DNA of 64,000 nucleotides, taken from a virus. A program made the translations under genes and the position numbers. Location of the stretch: positions 1 through 64,000 of the IMG/VR virus record IMGVR_UViG_3300046542_000332; one strand, given 5' to 3'. Shown piece by piece: positions 33,071 through 42,751 of this stretch; position 1 is the stretch's first letter; each line of letters begins with the position of its first letter. Under the pieces are notes generated by a model. That model saw only the letters and a program-made list of their open reading frames with translations. It did not search any database and was not told where the DNA came from.

Positions 33071-34675
33071 TCACTCTTCCTCGTCTTTATCTGGCTTGCC
33101 GCCTGGTGGTGGTAACTGGAGCGGATCGGTGTCATCACCGCCGCCGAATCCCCCACCACCCATGTCAGGCGCAGGCGGTTTTGCATCCTTGATGCCCTGG
33201 GCGAAAATCTTCGCCTTCTCGGCGTCTACCTCCATCATCGTGGCCATGAATTCTTCCATCATGGGCGCTGGCAGCCCCATGTTGCGCATCATGTCCATAC
33301 CCTGGAGCAGCATCACGCCGCCACTGATCGCGCGTTCTCGGCTGGCCTGTTTCTCGGCCTCAAGCGCGGCAATCGAACCGAAGAAATTCACGTCATAGGG
33401 GCGCTCATCGTCCGCCCAGCATTTGCCGGTCTTGGCCAGCATGTGACGATCGATCGTATCGTTCACCGTCTGCATAAAGGCGGTGCGGATGATCCGGGAA
33501 CGCTCGGCGGCTTGGCTGCTGGTGCGGTTAAACCCGCCCTCACCCAACCCCCCCGCCATCTGGTCGGCAAAGCCCACCATGGACAGGTCAATGCCCAAGG
33601 TGCCCGCCAGCTTGCGCGCGCAAAACATCACGTCTTCGATGTTGGCGCCGGCGCCGGAATTGGAGCTGCCATTGAACGAGGTGATCGCGGTCAGCTGCTT
33701 TTCGTTGAAGGTCGGCATGATGTGGAAATTGCGCGACGTGGCGTATTGGCCCGTCCTCACCGCTTCCTCTGCGCGCGTCTTCATGCTCTTGAGCATCTTT
33801 TCCAGCGAGTCCATGAACAGCTTCTGTTGGGCGGCTGTCATGTCCGACAGGTTGGCGCCCAGCATCGTCTCGTCAATCGATCCGGTGATGCGCTGGCCGA
33901 TCATCCCGCGCAGGGCAGAAATTAGGTTGTCATAGTCAACCTCGGCCGCTTCCAGGAACGAACCACCCACCAGCGCCGGCAATGGCCGAAAATCGCGTGG
34001 ATCTTTGGCTTCCATGTTGATCTTTTGGGCGTTCTCGATGGCGCGCATCTGCGGCAGGTACACCATGCGCGGCATGCGCATACGCACCATGTCCAGATGG
34101 TTGAAGCGGCTTTGCATCTTCGGCCCTTTACTGACGATGTAACCCACCGTCTGGCCAACCTCTTCATAGGCCTGCACCAAAGGGGCGAAAGGTTCCTCGC
34201 TGTCGAAGGCAAACATTCCCTCGTTCTTTTTGGTGTAGAGCCTGGCGTAGGCGTCCCCGAAGGCGCACGCAGTGAAGCACATCCCATGCGCGTGCTTGTT
34301 GAGGATCTTGGCGATAAATTGCAGCTCATCGACCAGCTTTTTATCGGCCGCCGAAATACCGGGCTTGGGCTCGATAAAGATCGTTTCCCCGGTCGTCTCG
34401 TGGCCGCCCAGCGCCATCTGGACGTGCAGCCTCAGGATGGTGCTGATCAGCCCGTCCTGAATCATGTAGTGCCACTTCTGATAGATCGCCGACCGGGAGC
34501 GCGCCGGGCGATCGCTCGACCCCAGCAGCATTTCAACGCCAACGTAGTCGGCGTCAAACGTGCTGATACCTTCCATTCGGTTTTCGGGCGCCGTGCTCAC
34601 CTCGCCCAGCAAAAGCTTGGCATGGCCGCTAAGCGACCCCAGCCAGCTCTTTTTCGGTTTCTTTTCGTCGGCCAT
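33071..34675 (-). CDS. Portal protein
   Basis: A 534-residue protein with portal features: basic start, core with RSRSAIYQKWHYMIQDGLIS (start of the stem region), a long central alpha/beta region, crown helices around 430-500, and an acidic Gly/Pro-rich tail ending DKDEEE. It forms the dodecameric DNA gate at one head vertex and contacts terminase. First in the head operon; the protease gene follows 3 bases after. P1-like portals have similar length. ATG at 34675. Confidence 0.8.
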   Translation of the reverse strand: MADEKKPKKSWLGSLSGHAKLLLGEVSTAPENRMEGISTFDADYVGVEMLLGSSDRPARSRSAIYQKWHYMIQDGLISTILRLHVQMALGGHETTGETIFIEPKPGISAADKKLVDELQFIAKILNKHAHGMCFTACAFGDAYARLYTKKNEGMFAFDSEEPFAPLVQAYEEVGQTVGYIVSKGPKMQSRFNHLDMVRMRMPRMVYLPQMRAIENAQKINMEAKDPRDFRPLPALVGGSFLEAAEVDYDNLISALRGMIGQRITGSIDETMLGANLSDMTAAQQKLFMDSLEKMLKSMKTRAEEAVRTGQYATSRNFHIMPTFNEKQLTAITSFNGSSNSGAGANIEDVMFCARKLAGTLGIDLSMVGFADQMAGGLGEGGFNRTSSQAAERSRIIRTAFMQTVNDTIDRHMLAKTGKCWADDERPYDVNFFGSIAALEAEKQASRERAISGGVMLLQGMDMMRNMGLPAPMMEEFMATMMEVDAEKAKIFAQGIKDAKPPAPDMGGGGFGGGDDTDPLQLPPPGGKPDKDEEE

Positions 34676-34772
34676 TGTCTGTACGTACGCAGTAGTCCCA
34701 TTTACCGGTCAGCGTACAGGCGGTTTTGAGCCCTTCCGGACGGCGCTTTGCACCATCTGGAGGGCGTGCGCG

Positions 34773-35282
34773 TTAGGGTTCCAGGTCAGCGGTGACGACC
34801 TCATCAGGGCGCGGATTGACCAGGTACTTGCGGGTGTATGGCGATATGTTCACGCTACCGGTGACGTCGACGATCTCGTAATTGATGATCAGGCCGTCAC
34901 CCATCAGCAAGGCCACCAGCATGCGCTTGGCGGGCTGCACGTAGCCGGCGGCACCAGGCTCAAGGATTGGCTCGATGGACGCCTCTGTCACCCCTTCGGC
35001 GTAGTCCAGGCGCGCCCCGTTGTCGGCGGTGTTGCCCAGCGGCGCCGCATAGCCTTGAGCAAAGTGGATCTTGGCGTCACACGCATACACCCACGAGTAA
35101 TTCACCTCGTCCTCATCGCTGATCACGCCCACGCCCCCCAGGTCGGGATAGCCGTCAACGCTGGCGCCCTCCGACACCCGGTCGACCTGCTTGGTGAACA
35201 GCACACAGTCGATGGCGTTTGGCTCGCGTAGCGTGCGCTGGCGGTTGGCCCGGTTGATCTGTATTGCGACGTTGTTGAGCAT
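34773..35282 (-). CDS. Unknown structural-region protein
   Basis: A 169-residue beta-rich acidic protein. It lies between the portal and a cluster of small structural-type genes. No motif recognised. A head-tail joining or neck role is possible by position. ATG at 35282, 3 bases from the preceding stop. The 97 bases between it and the portal gene hold no other gene that I can see. Confidence 0.65.
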   Translation of the reverse strand: MLNNVAIQINRANRQRTLREPNAIDCVLFTKQVDRVSEGASVDGYPDLGGVGVISDEDEVNYSWVYACDAKIHFAQGYAAPLGNTADNGARLDYAEGVTEASIEPILEPGAAGYVQPAKRMLVALLMGDGLIINYEIVDVTGSVNISPYTRKYLVNPRPDEVVTADLEP

Positions 35283-35285
35283 GTC

Positions 35286-36356
35286 TTAACCCTGTGCGTT
35301 GTCGGCGGCGGTGATGGCGATACGGGCGGCCTGTTCGGAGTAGCCCAGCTTCATCATGGCCTTGATTTTCTTGTCCAGCGGCACCGGCTTGTTGACCTTC
35401 GCCGCGTGCGTTTTGCGCAACTGATCGTTCGCCGCCTTGACCTTGGCCGCCTCGACGGCTTTGCGCTGCTGTGCGGGCTGCGCGGCACGCTCCAGGCGCT
35501 TCTCTTCGGTGGTCTTGATCGTGCGGTCCCGCTTGCGGACGCTGGCGGCCTTGTCGAGGAACGCCTGCTGCTCTTTGACGGTCATCACCTGCTGTTTGCC
35601 GCTCAGCGTCTTGCGTCCGTACTCGATCATGCGTTGGGCGAAGTTGTTGAACGTCCCGCTATGCCCCAGCGTGCCCATCACCTTGACGACGTGCTTGCAG
35701 GCCACCCCGTACAGCTTGGGGTTGCGGATACGCGGGAAACCGTCCTCGGCCCGGCCATAGTTGAAGTTGCCAATGCTGGCGATGAACCGAAACCAGAAGG
35801 TGTGACGGTTGCAGCTGCAATCGTATTTGACCTTACCGCGCGCCAGCAGCTTTGCCGCCTCGTGCGCCGGCTGGCCACCCGACAGCGCCGCGTCGTAGGC
35901 GAGGAACTGCACCATCACCGTATGGCGCGCGACGTTGGAGTTTGGCCCGGAGTTGGTCTGAAACTGCACCACGCCGCCCCGGTTGACGATCGGCATCACC
36001 GAATGGATTTGCCGGTTGGCGCGCTCCCTGTCCTGCGGCGTGGACAGGTCGATCACCTTCTTGACCAGGATCCCGCCAGACGCCTGCTTGCTGTGCTGGC
36101 CGTGCATGCGCTGAATGTCTTTGACGGCAGCCTTAAACGCCAGGATGTCGTCAAAGGTGAGCATGCGGGGCTTGCCGTCAATCGTGGTGAACAGCGCCCG
36201 CTTCGGATCGTACAGGCCGCCCATGTCGTCGGCCGACAGAATCCGGTCCTGGTCGCCAAGCCGGCGCTTTAGATCGAACTCAAACGCCTCGCGGGCCTCC
36301 TTGGCGGCCTTGCGCGCATCCTGTACCAGATTCGACCGCTGATCATTGGCCGCCAT
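35286..36356 (-). CDS. Phage protein with SWIM-like zinc motif
   Basis: A 356-residue basic protein. Residues ~180-230 contain YDCSCNRHTFWFRFIAS and VACKHVVKVM, a CxC...CxH arrangement like SWIM zinc fingers found in large phage structural-region proteins. The last 120 residues are Lys/Ala-rich and helical. It overlaps the upstream gene as TGATG, so they are coupled. Probably DNA- or protein-binding and virion-related, by place only. Confidence 0.7.
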   Translation of the reverse strand: MAANDQRSNLVQDARKAAKEAREAFEFDLKRRLGDQDRILSADDMGGLYDPKRALFTTIDGKPRMLTFDDILAFKAAVKDIQRMHGQHSKQASGGILVKKVIDLSTPQDRERANRQIHSVMPIVNRGGVVQFQTNSGPNSNVARHTVMVQFLAYDAALSGGQPAHEAAKLLARGKVKYDCSCNRHTFWFRFIASIGNFNYGRAEDGFPRIRNPKLYGVACKHVVKVMGTLGHSGTFNNFAQRMIEYGRKTLSGKQQVMTVKEQQAFLDKAASVRKRDRTIKTTEEKRLERAAQPAQQRKAVEAAKVKAANDQLRKTHAAKVNKPVPLDKKIKAMMKLGYSEQAARIAITAADNAQG

Positions 36357-36652
36357 CAACGAACCGTCCTAACAGCCGTCGTGATCCCGCACCGCTCCTT
36401 GAGATAGCGCAGATACGCCACCGTAGGCAGCACAAGATCCTGCTCCTTGAGCGGCGCGTCGACATTGGGTAGACCAGCAGCGGCCAGGATCACGCGCGTC
36501 TCTGTCGGATCACCAAAGGCCCGCCGCGCCACCGCCGACAGATTGTGTCGGTCAGCGGGTAGCGTGCGGATCACCTGGCAGTTGGCGGAATAGCTCGGCT
36601 CAGTGGTGGCGAACCGGCGCACCTCGCGATAAAACCGTGACTCTTCGATCAT
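36356..36652 (-). CDS. Small LysM-like protein
   Basis: A 98-residue protein. ADRHNLSAVARRAFGDPTET then AGLPNVDAPLKEQDLVLPTV fits the LysM layout (iA.r.yGd ... L..Gd.L.lP), as in tail protein X and other baseplate proteins. ATG at 36652 is preceded by GGGGTGG; ATG at 36664 is in frame. It is the first gene of the portal-side operon. Confidence 0.6.
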   Translation of the reverse strand: MIEESRFYREVRRFATTEPSYSANCQVIRTLPADRHNLSAVARRAFGDPTETRVILAAAGLPNVDAPLKEQDLVLPTVAYLRYLKERCGITTAVRTVR

Positions 36653-36809
36653 GTCCCACCCCATGGAATGCTAGGGCGGTAGTGTCACATGCAGGGAAAG
36701 GGGGGAGAGATTCCGGGTTTGCACGCCCGCCGCGCAGGGCGAAAGTCTAAGTTTTACAGGGTAATTTGGACGTAATGACCAATCGATTTAGACAAGCGCG
36801 CGGCGGGGT

Positions 36810-37034
36810 TTATTCAGTGGTCAGCTGGTGGCGCAGCGCTTTGGCTTCGTTGGCCAGCAATTTGGAGCGCTCAGCGGCTTCTACAGCCTTCGTCTCAAGG
36901 GCGATGAGCACGGCCGGCAACTGCCTCGGCGGAACGTTCTTACCCCAGCAATACACCGTCTGATACGCCACGCCCAAGGCCTCAGCAATCACTTTCTTGT
37001 TGCCCATCAGCTCAACCAATCGTGCTACTTCCAT
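36810..37034 (-). CDS. Cro-like helix-turn-helix protein
   Basis: A 74-residue protein. MGNKKVIAEALGVAYQTVYC is a Cro/YdaS-type helix-turn-helix, followed by WGKNVPPRQLP, typical of prophage Cro-like repressors that recognise short operators. The C-terminus is a helical dimerisation tail. ATG at 37034 follows AGGGTGA; GTG at 37043 is an alternative. Isolated between structural operons with its own promoter gap upstream, so it may control late genes or act in the lysis-lysogeny switch. Confidence 0.75.
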   Translation of the reverse strand: MEVARLVELMGNKKVIAEALGVAYQTVYCWGKNVPPRQLPAVLIALETKAVEAAERSKLLANEAKALRHQLTTE

Positions 37035-37143
37035 ACATCTCACCCTGAATTAAACGCCATGCACCTATAAGATTTATTCAGCATACCACAAGGTTGATCA
37101 GCGCTATGCGGCCGGTGCTCTGGCGTTTCTTCCAGACAAAAAG

Positions 37144-37164
37144 AAGCCCGCACAGGGCGGGCTT
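37144..37164 (-). terminator. Terminator after pectate-lyase-type tailspike
   Basis: AAGCCCGC/GCGGGCTT stem with a T-run on the minus strand (TTCTTTTTG), past the stop at 37245. Confidence 0.85.
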
Positions 37165-37244
37165 TGGTCTATTTAGTTGCCTGCTGATTGATATCCGCAC
37201 GGCCACCTGAATCAGCAGCCGTATTCATTGGAATTTCCCAAGCG

Positions 37245-39668
37245 TCAGTACAGCCTGAACCAGTTGAGACTAGATGCGCGCCATATGTAGGCGAAGCCAG
37301 CACCCGCCGAGAGCGTCGTTGGCTTGGCGTTGACCGTGTGGCCGGTCGTGCCAGTGCCTGCCGAGACGGTCAGGGCAGTGATGATTCGGTTTGTCGCAAC
37401 TTTCACCTCCATGCCATCAACAGGGTTGACGGGCAGCAATACGGTGTACGCGGCCAGGGTCGCGGCTGGGTTCAGGATCACGGTCGGGGCGTTATCGGGA
37501 ACCTGGAAACTACCGCCATCAGCGGCAACGATTGCCGAATATTGCCGGTCAGAGTTTGCAGAGTCGCCGCTGTAGCCAATCACGCGAACGTTGCCTAACT
37601 TACCCCCGCTATTGTCTTTCCATTCGCCGGTCACGTTGCCGCGCAGGCTGCCGCCGAGCCAGTTACAGTCAACGGCCCCGGCCGCCGCTTCAAACCCATA
37701 CTTATGCTTCGGCGTACCTACGCCAGGCCCTGAGCTTGCTCCGGTTTCGCAACCAATAGCGTTAAACGTATTGGCGGTGGTATCACAGAACACAGCAGAG
37801 TACGCAGCAGAGCCCGACTGTGAGTTGCCGCCCATGTTAACGCCGTTCAGTTTTACCTTACTGCCTGCGTTGTACAGGCCGCATTTGAAGTTACCGGAAA
37901 TCTTGCGGCCTTTGGCTGAAACGTTTACAACGCCAGCGCCGACATACAGCCCGTGTCCACTAACGCTGCCATGTAGGTAGCTGTCAGTGAAGTGGATGTC
38001 TTGACCTGACTCGATGCGCGCCGTGTCACCATAGACAAACTCCACCTCTGCATCGTAATACGCTGCAAATCCGCCAGCCGTAGTGGCCGCACTGTTGACG
38101 TGATGAATACCGGTGCTGGTCTTTAGTACCACCAGACCAAACGCCTGGATCGTGTTGAAGTTACCGTCAATGGTAAAACCGCGCGGACGCGAAGCAGCAT
38201 CAATCGACTCATTAGCGGTCAGTGTCAGGCCAAAAATCTTCAACAGGTCTGAACGCTCGACAGTACCATCACCCAAGAACAGGTCAGTACCTCGGTAATA
38301 GGCCATCTGCGTGTTCATGATAACAGTTGTATTGGCCTTCTTAACCCTGATCCCGTTCCAGCCATTGGCGCCGCGCACGTTGGCGATGGTGCAGATGTTG
38401 GAGCCGTTGACGACCAAAGAATAGCCGCCCGTCATCAGGGCCGCATCAATGCGCAGAGTGTCAACCCCGCACCCATTCCCGCTGTTAGAAGCGAAAGTGA
38501 GAATGTCGAATGTCCCGCCCAGGGCTTTAATTGTGCTGCGAATGCTCGCACCGCGAACGCTCTGATACTGCGCGGCACAAGTCAAACCTACCGTTGTGCC
38601 GTATGTTTTTTCACCCAGATACATCGACAAACCGGTAGCCAAGTGCGCCGTCAGCGCCGCGCCGTCGTCGGAGCCATCACCTTTTGCGCCAAACCACTCC
38701 GGGCACGGAGCGCGGTCAAATACACGCAGCCAGCGGCGACCATCACTGCCAACGATAGTGGTGCCGCCATTGTCTACGGCCAGACTGCCGGCATCCCAGT
38801 AAAACACACCATACAAGCCAGATTGCGTCAACCAAACCCGCGTAGCCGGCCCCGTGTAGTTTCGCAGGTCGGTGTAATTCCCCATCTTCTTGGACAGGTT
38901 CATCTGCGCGCCGACTGTTGAGCCATCCCAACTGACCTCAGCCGCACCCTTAGCAGGATCATTGCCGTCGGCCAAGTCCTGACGCAACGCCATGTCGTTG
39001 GCCACGACGAACTTGGTAACGTCCGTCACCCACTCGGTGGTTTCAAACGGCAAGGCCTCAGCCCGTGGGCGGTACAGGACGTCGTTTTGCGTCACCGTCT
39101 GCGCTGGGCGAATGACCGCGATTCCAGGCGCATAAGGCACCGACATTTCAAGCGCCAGACCACCAAGGTAGGTGTGATAGTCCGCTGTGCGCTCGGCTTT
39201 CTCGGCTTGATAGTTCGCCGCGTTCTCGGCAGCGAGCCCATCCTGTAGGTCGTCGAAATTCTGAATCAGGTCGTCAAAGCGGGCGTTAACGACAATGCGC
39301 ATCGGCGCGCCGTTGACGTAACTCCCTGGAGCGTCGAGCGTGAATTTCTTCGCGTCGTTGATGGTGAAGGCATAGTCAAGCAATCCGCCGGTGATCAAGG
39401 CCATGCTGGCGGTCGTTACCGTACTGTCGCCACTGATCACGCCGACATCGTATTGCGCCTGGCCGGTCACAAACGTGAACGGATACTGCTTGTTGACCTT
39501 GTTGAGGCTGGCCACTGATGCAGCGGCGGCGGCGGCGTCTGTAGCGGCCTGCTGCGCCTCTGTAACGGCTTCATCGCTGCGATCCACGGCATCGACAGCA
39601 GCCAGGCGCAGAGCCTCGTTAGAAATCGCCAGCGCATCCACTGACTGCGCAAGCTGTAAATAGGACAT
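37245..39668 (-). CDS. Tailspike with right-handed beta-helix (pectate-lyase-like)
   Basis: An 807-residue protein. N-terminal ~60 residues are a helical Ala-rich adaptor; ~60-300 an attachment region; PEWFGAKGDGSDD at ~323-335 starts a Pectate_lyase_3/tailspike beta-helix with repeated GxNxxxIxNV-like rungs to ~680; the C-terminal ~90 residues (NPVDGMEVKVATNRIITALT) form a tip or carbohydrate-binding domain. It probably binds and cleaves capsule or LPS. ATG at 39668 has GGAGG at good spacing. The gene is preceded by a 48-base element also found before the second tailspike. Confidence 0.85.
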   Translation of the reverse strand: MSYLQLAQSVDALAISNEALRLAAVDAVDRSDEAVTEAQQAATDAAAAAASVASLNKVNKQYPFTFVTGQAQYDVGVISGDSTVTTASMALITGGLLDYAFTINDAKKFTLDAPGSYVNGAPMRIVVNARFDDLIQNFDDLQDGLAAENAANYQAEKAERTADYHTYLGGLALEMSVPYAPGIAVIRPAQTVTQNDVLYRPRAEALPFETTEWVTDVTKFVVANDMALRQDLADGNDPAKGAAEVSWDGSTVGAQMNLSKKMGNYTDLRNYTGPATRVWLTQSGLYGVFYWDAGSLAVDNGGTTIVGSDGRRWLRVFDRAPCPEWFGAKGDGSDDGAALTAHLATGLSMYLGEKTYGTTVGLTCAAQYQSVRGASIRSTIKALGGTFDILTFASNSGNGCGVDTLRIDAALMTGGYSLVVNGSNICTIANVRGANGWNGIRVKKANTTVIMNTQMAYYRGTDLFLGDGTVERSDLLKIFGLTLTANESIDAASRPRGFTIDGNFNTIQAFGLVVLKTSTGIHHVNSAATTAGGFAAYYDAEVEFVYGDTARIESGQDIHFTDSYLHGSVSGHGLYVGAGVVNVSAKGRKISGNFKCGLYNAGSKVKLNGVNMGGNSQSGSAAYSAVFCDTTANTFNAIGCETGASSGPGVGTPKHKYGFEAAAGAVDCNWLGGSLRGNVTGEWKDNSGGKLGNVRVIGYSGDSANSDRQYSAIVAADGGSFQVPDNAPTVILNPAATLAAYTVLLPVNPVDGMEVKVATNRIITALTVSAGTGTTGHTVNAKPTTLSAGAGFAYIWRASSLNWFRLY

Positions 39669-39685
39669 GCTGCCTCCACGGTGCT

Positions 39686-39733
39686 CGAAAGCCACTTAAT
39701 TAGGCGCCAGTTTATGGCGCCAAAAAGTGGCTC
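39686..39733. promoter_or_regulatory. 48-base element upstream of tailspike 1
   Basis: 48 bases that match 42752-42799 at 45 positions. The core GGCGCCA-GTTTA-TGGCGCC is a palindrome, flanked by GCCACTT and AAGTGGC, so on the minus strand the whole element folds into a two-part hairpin. It ends 18 bases upstream of the spike ATG. Both copies precede a tailspike gene, so it is likely a shared promoter, leader or recombination site. Confidence 0.75.
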
Positions 39734-39773
39734 CGAGGCCGGGGTTTGCAGGGTTTCAGGCGGTTTTCAGACA

Positions 39774-39800
39774 AAGAAAAGCCCGCACTTGGCGGGCTCT
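39774..39800 (-). terminator. Terminator after SGNH tailspike
   Basis: AGCCCGC/GCGGGCT stem with TTTTC on the minus strand, past the stop at 39852. Each tailspike therefore has its own transcription unit. Confidence 0.85.
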
Positions 39801-39851
39801 CATTGCAACTACAAAAAACTGCTTAGTGGCGACCTGGAACCGCTTTCAAAC

Positions 39852-42659
39852 TCACGATTCCAAGATAGCCGACCGAATGTTATCGAACATCAAACCATAG
39901 CCATAGTCATTGGGGTGAAGCCCGTCTGCTGTCCAGGTTTCACCTTTGATCTTGGCCATGACCGTCGCTTCATGGTTGTTGATGAAGGCCAACCCTAACT
40001 CACTGGCAACCTGCTTAGTCACCATCGCCACCTCACGTTGGCCATATACCTTGCCGCCATTAGGGCTCTCCCCAGCGGCCGGGATCGCATTAGCCGCCAT
40101 CATCACCACATCTTTCCCGGCGGCTACTAACGTCTTGGCTATACTGGCCAGGTTGAGATAGGTGACGTGCGGGCCTTTGGCGGATCTATCGTTCGTCCCA
40201 AGCTGCACAAAAACAAACTCGCTTGTTTTGGCAATCACACCAAGAAGGTTTGGCGACGTGGCCAGCCATGTCCCTGTACTCGTTCCGCTTAGACTGTCAT
40301 TGATCAGCTTAACCGTCTTGTTAACCTTAAAGCCTTCCAGCCTAAAGGTGTTCAAGCCCGATTTATTGACCAGGCTCATCTGGTATTTCCCGAAGGGGAA
40401 CGTGATGTTCGCCAGCTGCGAAAAAGACTCAGCCCCGTAATACGAAAAGCTTCCAAGGAGGGCGCCATTTCCCCACAGCTCAACAATTGAGCCTGCCGGG
40501 TCCGCCGTGTTAATAGCGCAGTACATTACCGATAAATTATCACCTGTCAGCTCAAACTGAATCGGCTGATTGTAATGTCCTGATGCGCCGGCCGAGACCG
40601 CATCAAAGGCATAGTAATACCCTGTATAGGCAGCGGCATTAAATTTGCTGACCGGCACGACCTTGGCGCCATTGTTATAAATATGGAAATACGGGCCGTC
40701 GCCAGGATAGAACGGATTATCGAAGGCCACGAAACGGTTAGCCGAATACGACGCCACACCATCCCCGGCAACAAGAACGCCATCGGCGAAGCTTTCGCCC
40801 AGCCAGCGATGAAGTAAATTGGCCCAAGTGTTATTGGTCAGGATATTGCGGGTATCGCCCAAGTCTCCGTTGTTGACGCCCCCGGTCAGCGACCCTGTAG
40901 CACCCACACCCCAACCAATAGAATCTGCGACCAGATGAAGCGTCGGCGAATGCAATGGGTTGTAGAGCGCCGCCTTAAGCCGGTTGAGGGCGGTCGTGAC
41001 CACTGGGGCTGGCACTGGAAGGGCATTCACTTGGGTCGCCAAGCGCAAGAGTTCGCTATTGGGAATCAAGTTATGCAGCGGCTTGCCCACCACCAGCCAG
41101 TCTAGACTCCAAGACGTTTCGCCCGTACCGGCGGACAGTGACAGGTAAATCTGGTCAATGACCGCCCCGGCCCAAGCCGTGCCGTCTGGCTTCTTGCTGA
41201 TGTCGACCTCATAGGTCACCCACGACGTATCATCGACCAGGGAATACTTTGCGCTGGCCGCCACATTGTAGTAGTAGCCTGCCGCGCTTGTGGCGTCATG
41301 CAGATAGATCATGTACGCCCGCGCTGCACTGCCCGTTCGCTTAATTCGATACTTCAGCGAGGTATAGACGGTCGGATCGAATTTTTCGGAAACGCTTAGC
41401 GATCTTGCCGCAAAGCCATTTGTTGCAGTCGCCCCGTCGGGGGAAAACACAGTAACGCCACCGACCACACTTTTGGTAAAGCCTGACAGCGCCGCCCAAA
41501 AAGTCGAATAGGCACTGTTGGCCTCGATAAAAGGCAGGTAGCCGTAAGTGTCCCGTTTTGTCGCGCTGGTATCTACCAGGGTGCGGGCGGTTACCTCGGC
41601 CGCTAGGCCGGCGGCGCTCAAGGCAGCTTGGCGCTTAAGGTCGGCGTTTGGCGCCACATCAGATCGAGCCTGACCCACAATGAGCCAGTCCAGCTGCCAC
41701 GTAGAGTTGCCGTTCCCATAGGACAACGAAACGTAAATTTGATCCAGCAATATACCTGGCGTCCATTCCGTGCCGTCAGGCTTACGAGTCAGGTCAACCT
41801 CGTATGTCACCCACCCCCCATCATCCACCAGGTTGTTTGGTGTTGCGGAGTACGGGTAGTAGTCTGAATACACGCCCAGGCTATCCCGAACTTTAACCAC
41901 ATACAGACGATTCAGCGTGCCGGCCGTCCGGCGAATCCGATAGCGGAGCTTACCGTTTACGGTCGGGTCAATTCTTCCGGCGCCGGATAGCGTTCTTGCA
42001 AAATACCCAACCGTTGCAGTTACGCCATCGGGGGCAAATTGAATTCTTCCATTAACCACGGTCCTCACAAATCCCGATAACGAGTTAAATGAAGTGGGGT
42101 TATTGGCGTTGTAGGTTATGAACGGGAGCAAACCATAGTGGGCCTCGTCACCCACCACAGAGCCAGGGTAGCGCTTTACTTCAACGGCCACTCCGGCAGC
42201 GTTTTGATACAGGACCAGGTACTCGCTCGCGTCTGGACTCGGCACGCTGAAATATCGGTCGACCGGCGTCGCGAGCAGGCCCGCCGCCGTGGTCGCGTAT
42301 ACGCCCGCAGAGAGCTGGGCAGCATCAGCCGCCTGCTGAGACGCCAGCCGGTCGGCGCTCACCTCTTGCGCCACCGACAGCACGTCGGCAGCAAACGCCT
42401 CGGCCGCATCACGAGCGTTAATCACTCCCAAAGCGTTCGGGTAGCGATCAACCTCAACCGCTGCGCCAGCGTCGTTGCGGTACAGGACCAGGTACTCGTC
42501 CGCCTCAGCAGATGGCACGCTGAAATACGGCTCGCCCGACAGCAACCCTAAATCCGTATCGGCGAAGATGTTGGCGGTAGCCATGGCCTGAACCACCTCA
42601 GACCGCCGCGCCACCTGGAGAATTTCAAGCGCGCTGTCCAGCTCAATGATGCCCGCCAT
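39852..42659 (-). CDS. Tailspike with tandem modules and SGNH esterase domain
   Basis: A 935-residue protein. Residues 45-75 and 137-166 are a duplicated ~30-residue unit (YFSVPS...EYLVLY.N.AG.AVEV.RYP). Residues ~174-330 and 372-527 are a second duplicated unit of ~155 residues, beta-rich like a carbohydrate-binding module (each ends LDQIY.SLS...SW.LDWL.VG). Residues ~570-930 are an SGNH/GDSL hydrolase with the full set: D579-S580 in LVADSIGWG, G821/N823-D824 in LGTNDRS, and D912/H915 in DGLHPNDYG. It probably removes O-acetyl groups from capsule or LPS. Start ATG at 42659 overlaps a 26-codon leader (TAATG). Confidence 0.85.
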   Translation of the reverse strand: MAGIIELDSALEILQVARRSEVVQAMATANIFADTDLGLLSGEPYFSVPSAEADEYLVLYRNDAGAAVEVDRYPNALGVINARDAAEAFAADVLSVAQEVSADRLASQQAADAAQLSAGVYATTAAGLLATPVDRYFSVPSPDASEYLVLYQNAAGVAVEVKRYPGSVVGDEAHYGLLPFITYNANNPTSFNSLSGFVRTVVNGRIQFAPDGVTATVGYFARTLSGAGRIDPTVNGKLRYRIRRTAGTLNRLYVVKVRDSLGVYSDYYPYSATPNNLVDDGGWVTYEVDLTRKPDGTEWTPGILLDQIYVSLSYGNGNSTWQLDWLIVGQARSDVAPNADLKRQAALSAAGLAAEVTARTLVDTSATKRDTYGYLPFIEANSAYSTFWAALSGFTKSVVGGVTVFSPDGATATNGFAARSLSVSEKFDPTVYTSLKYRIKRTGSAARAYMIYLHDATSAAGYYYNVAASAKYSLVDDTSWVTYEVDISKKPDGTAWAGAVIDQIYLSLSAGTGETSWSLDWLVVGKPLHNLIPNSELLRLATQVNALPVPAPVVTTALNRLKAALYNPLHSPTLHLVADSIGWGVGATGSLTGGVNNGDLGDTRNILTNNTWANLLHRWLGESFADGVLVAGDGVASYSANRFVAFDNPFYPGDGPYFHIYNNGAKVVPVSKFNAAAYTGYYYAFDAVSAGASGHYNQPIQFELTGDNLSVMYCAINTADPAGSIVELWGNGALLGSFSYYGAESFSQLANITFPFGKYQMSLVNKSGLNTFRLEGFKVNKTVKLINDSLSGTSTGTWLATSPNLLGVIAKTSEFVFVQLGTNDRSAKGPHVTYLNLASIAKTLVAAGKDVVMMAANAIPAAGESPNGGKVYGQREVAMVTKQVASELGLAFINNHEATVMAKIKGETWTADGLHPNDYGYGLMFDNIRSAILES

Positions 42660-42739
42660 TACTGAGCACCCGACAAGGCTGGCAGGTCACTCGAAAGGGG
42701 CTCGTTTGTACCTGTCGCCAAAATTAATGCAGTCGTCAT
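42659..42739 (-). CDS. 26-residue leader peptide coupled to SGNH tailspike
   Basis: A short gene found by reading the gap: MTTALILATG... ending SGAQ, 26 residues. AGAGG lies just before its ATG at 42739, which is a better ribosome site than the tailspike itself has. Its stop TAA shares a base with the tailspike ATG (TAATG), so it probably drives translation of the spike by coupling. It has a slightly hydrophobic start but no clear signal peptide. It may be a leader only, not a functional protein. Confidence 0.55.
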   Translation of the reverse strand: MTTALILATGTNEPLSSDLPALSGAQ

Positions 42740-42751
42740 GCTATGCCTCTA

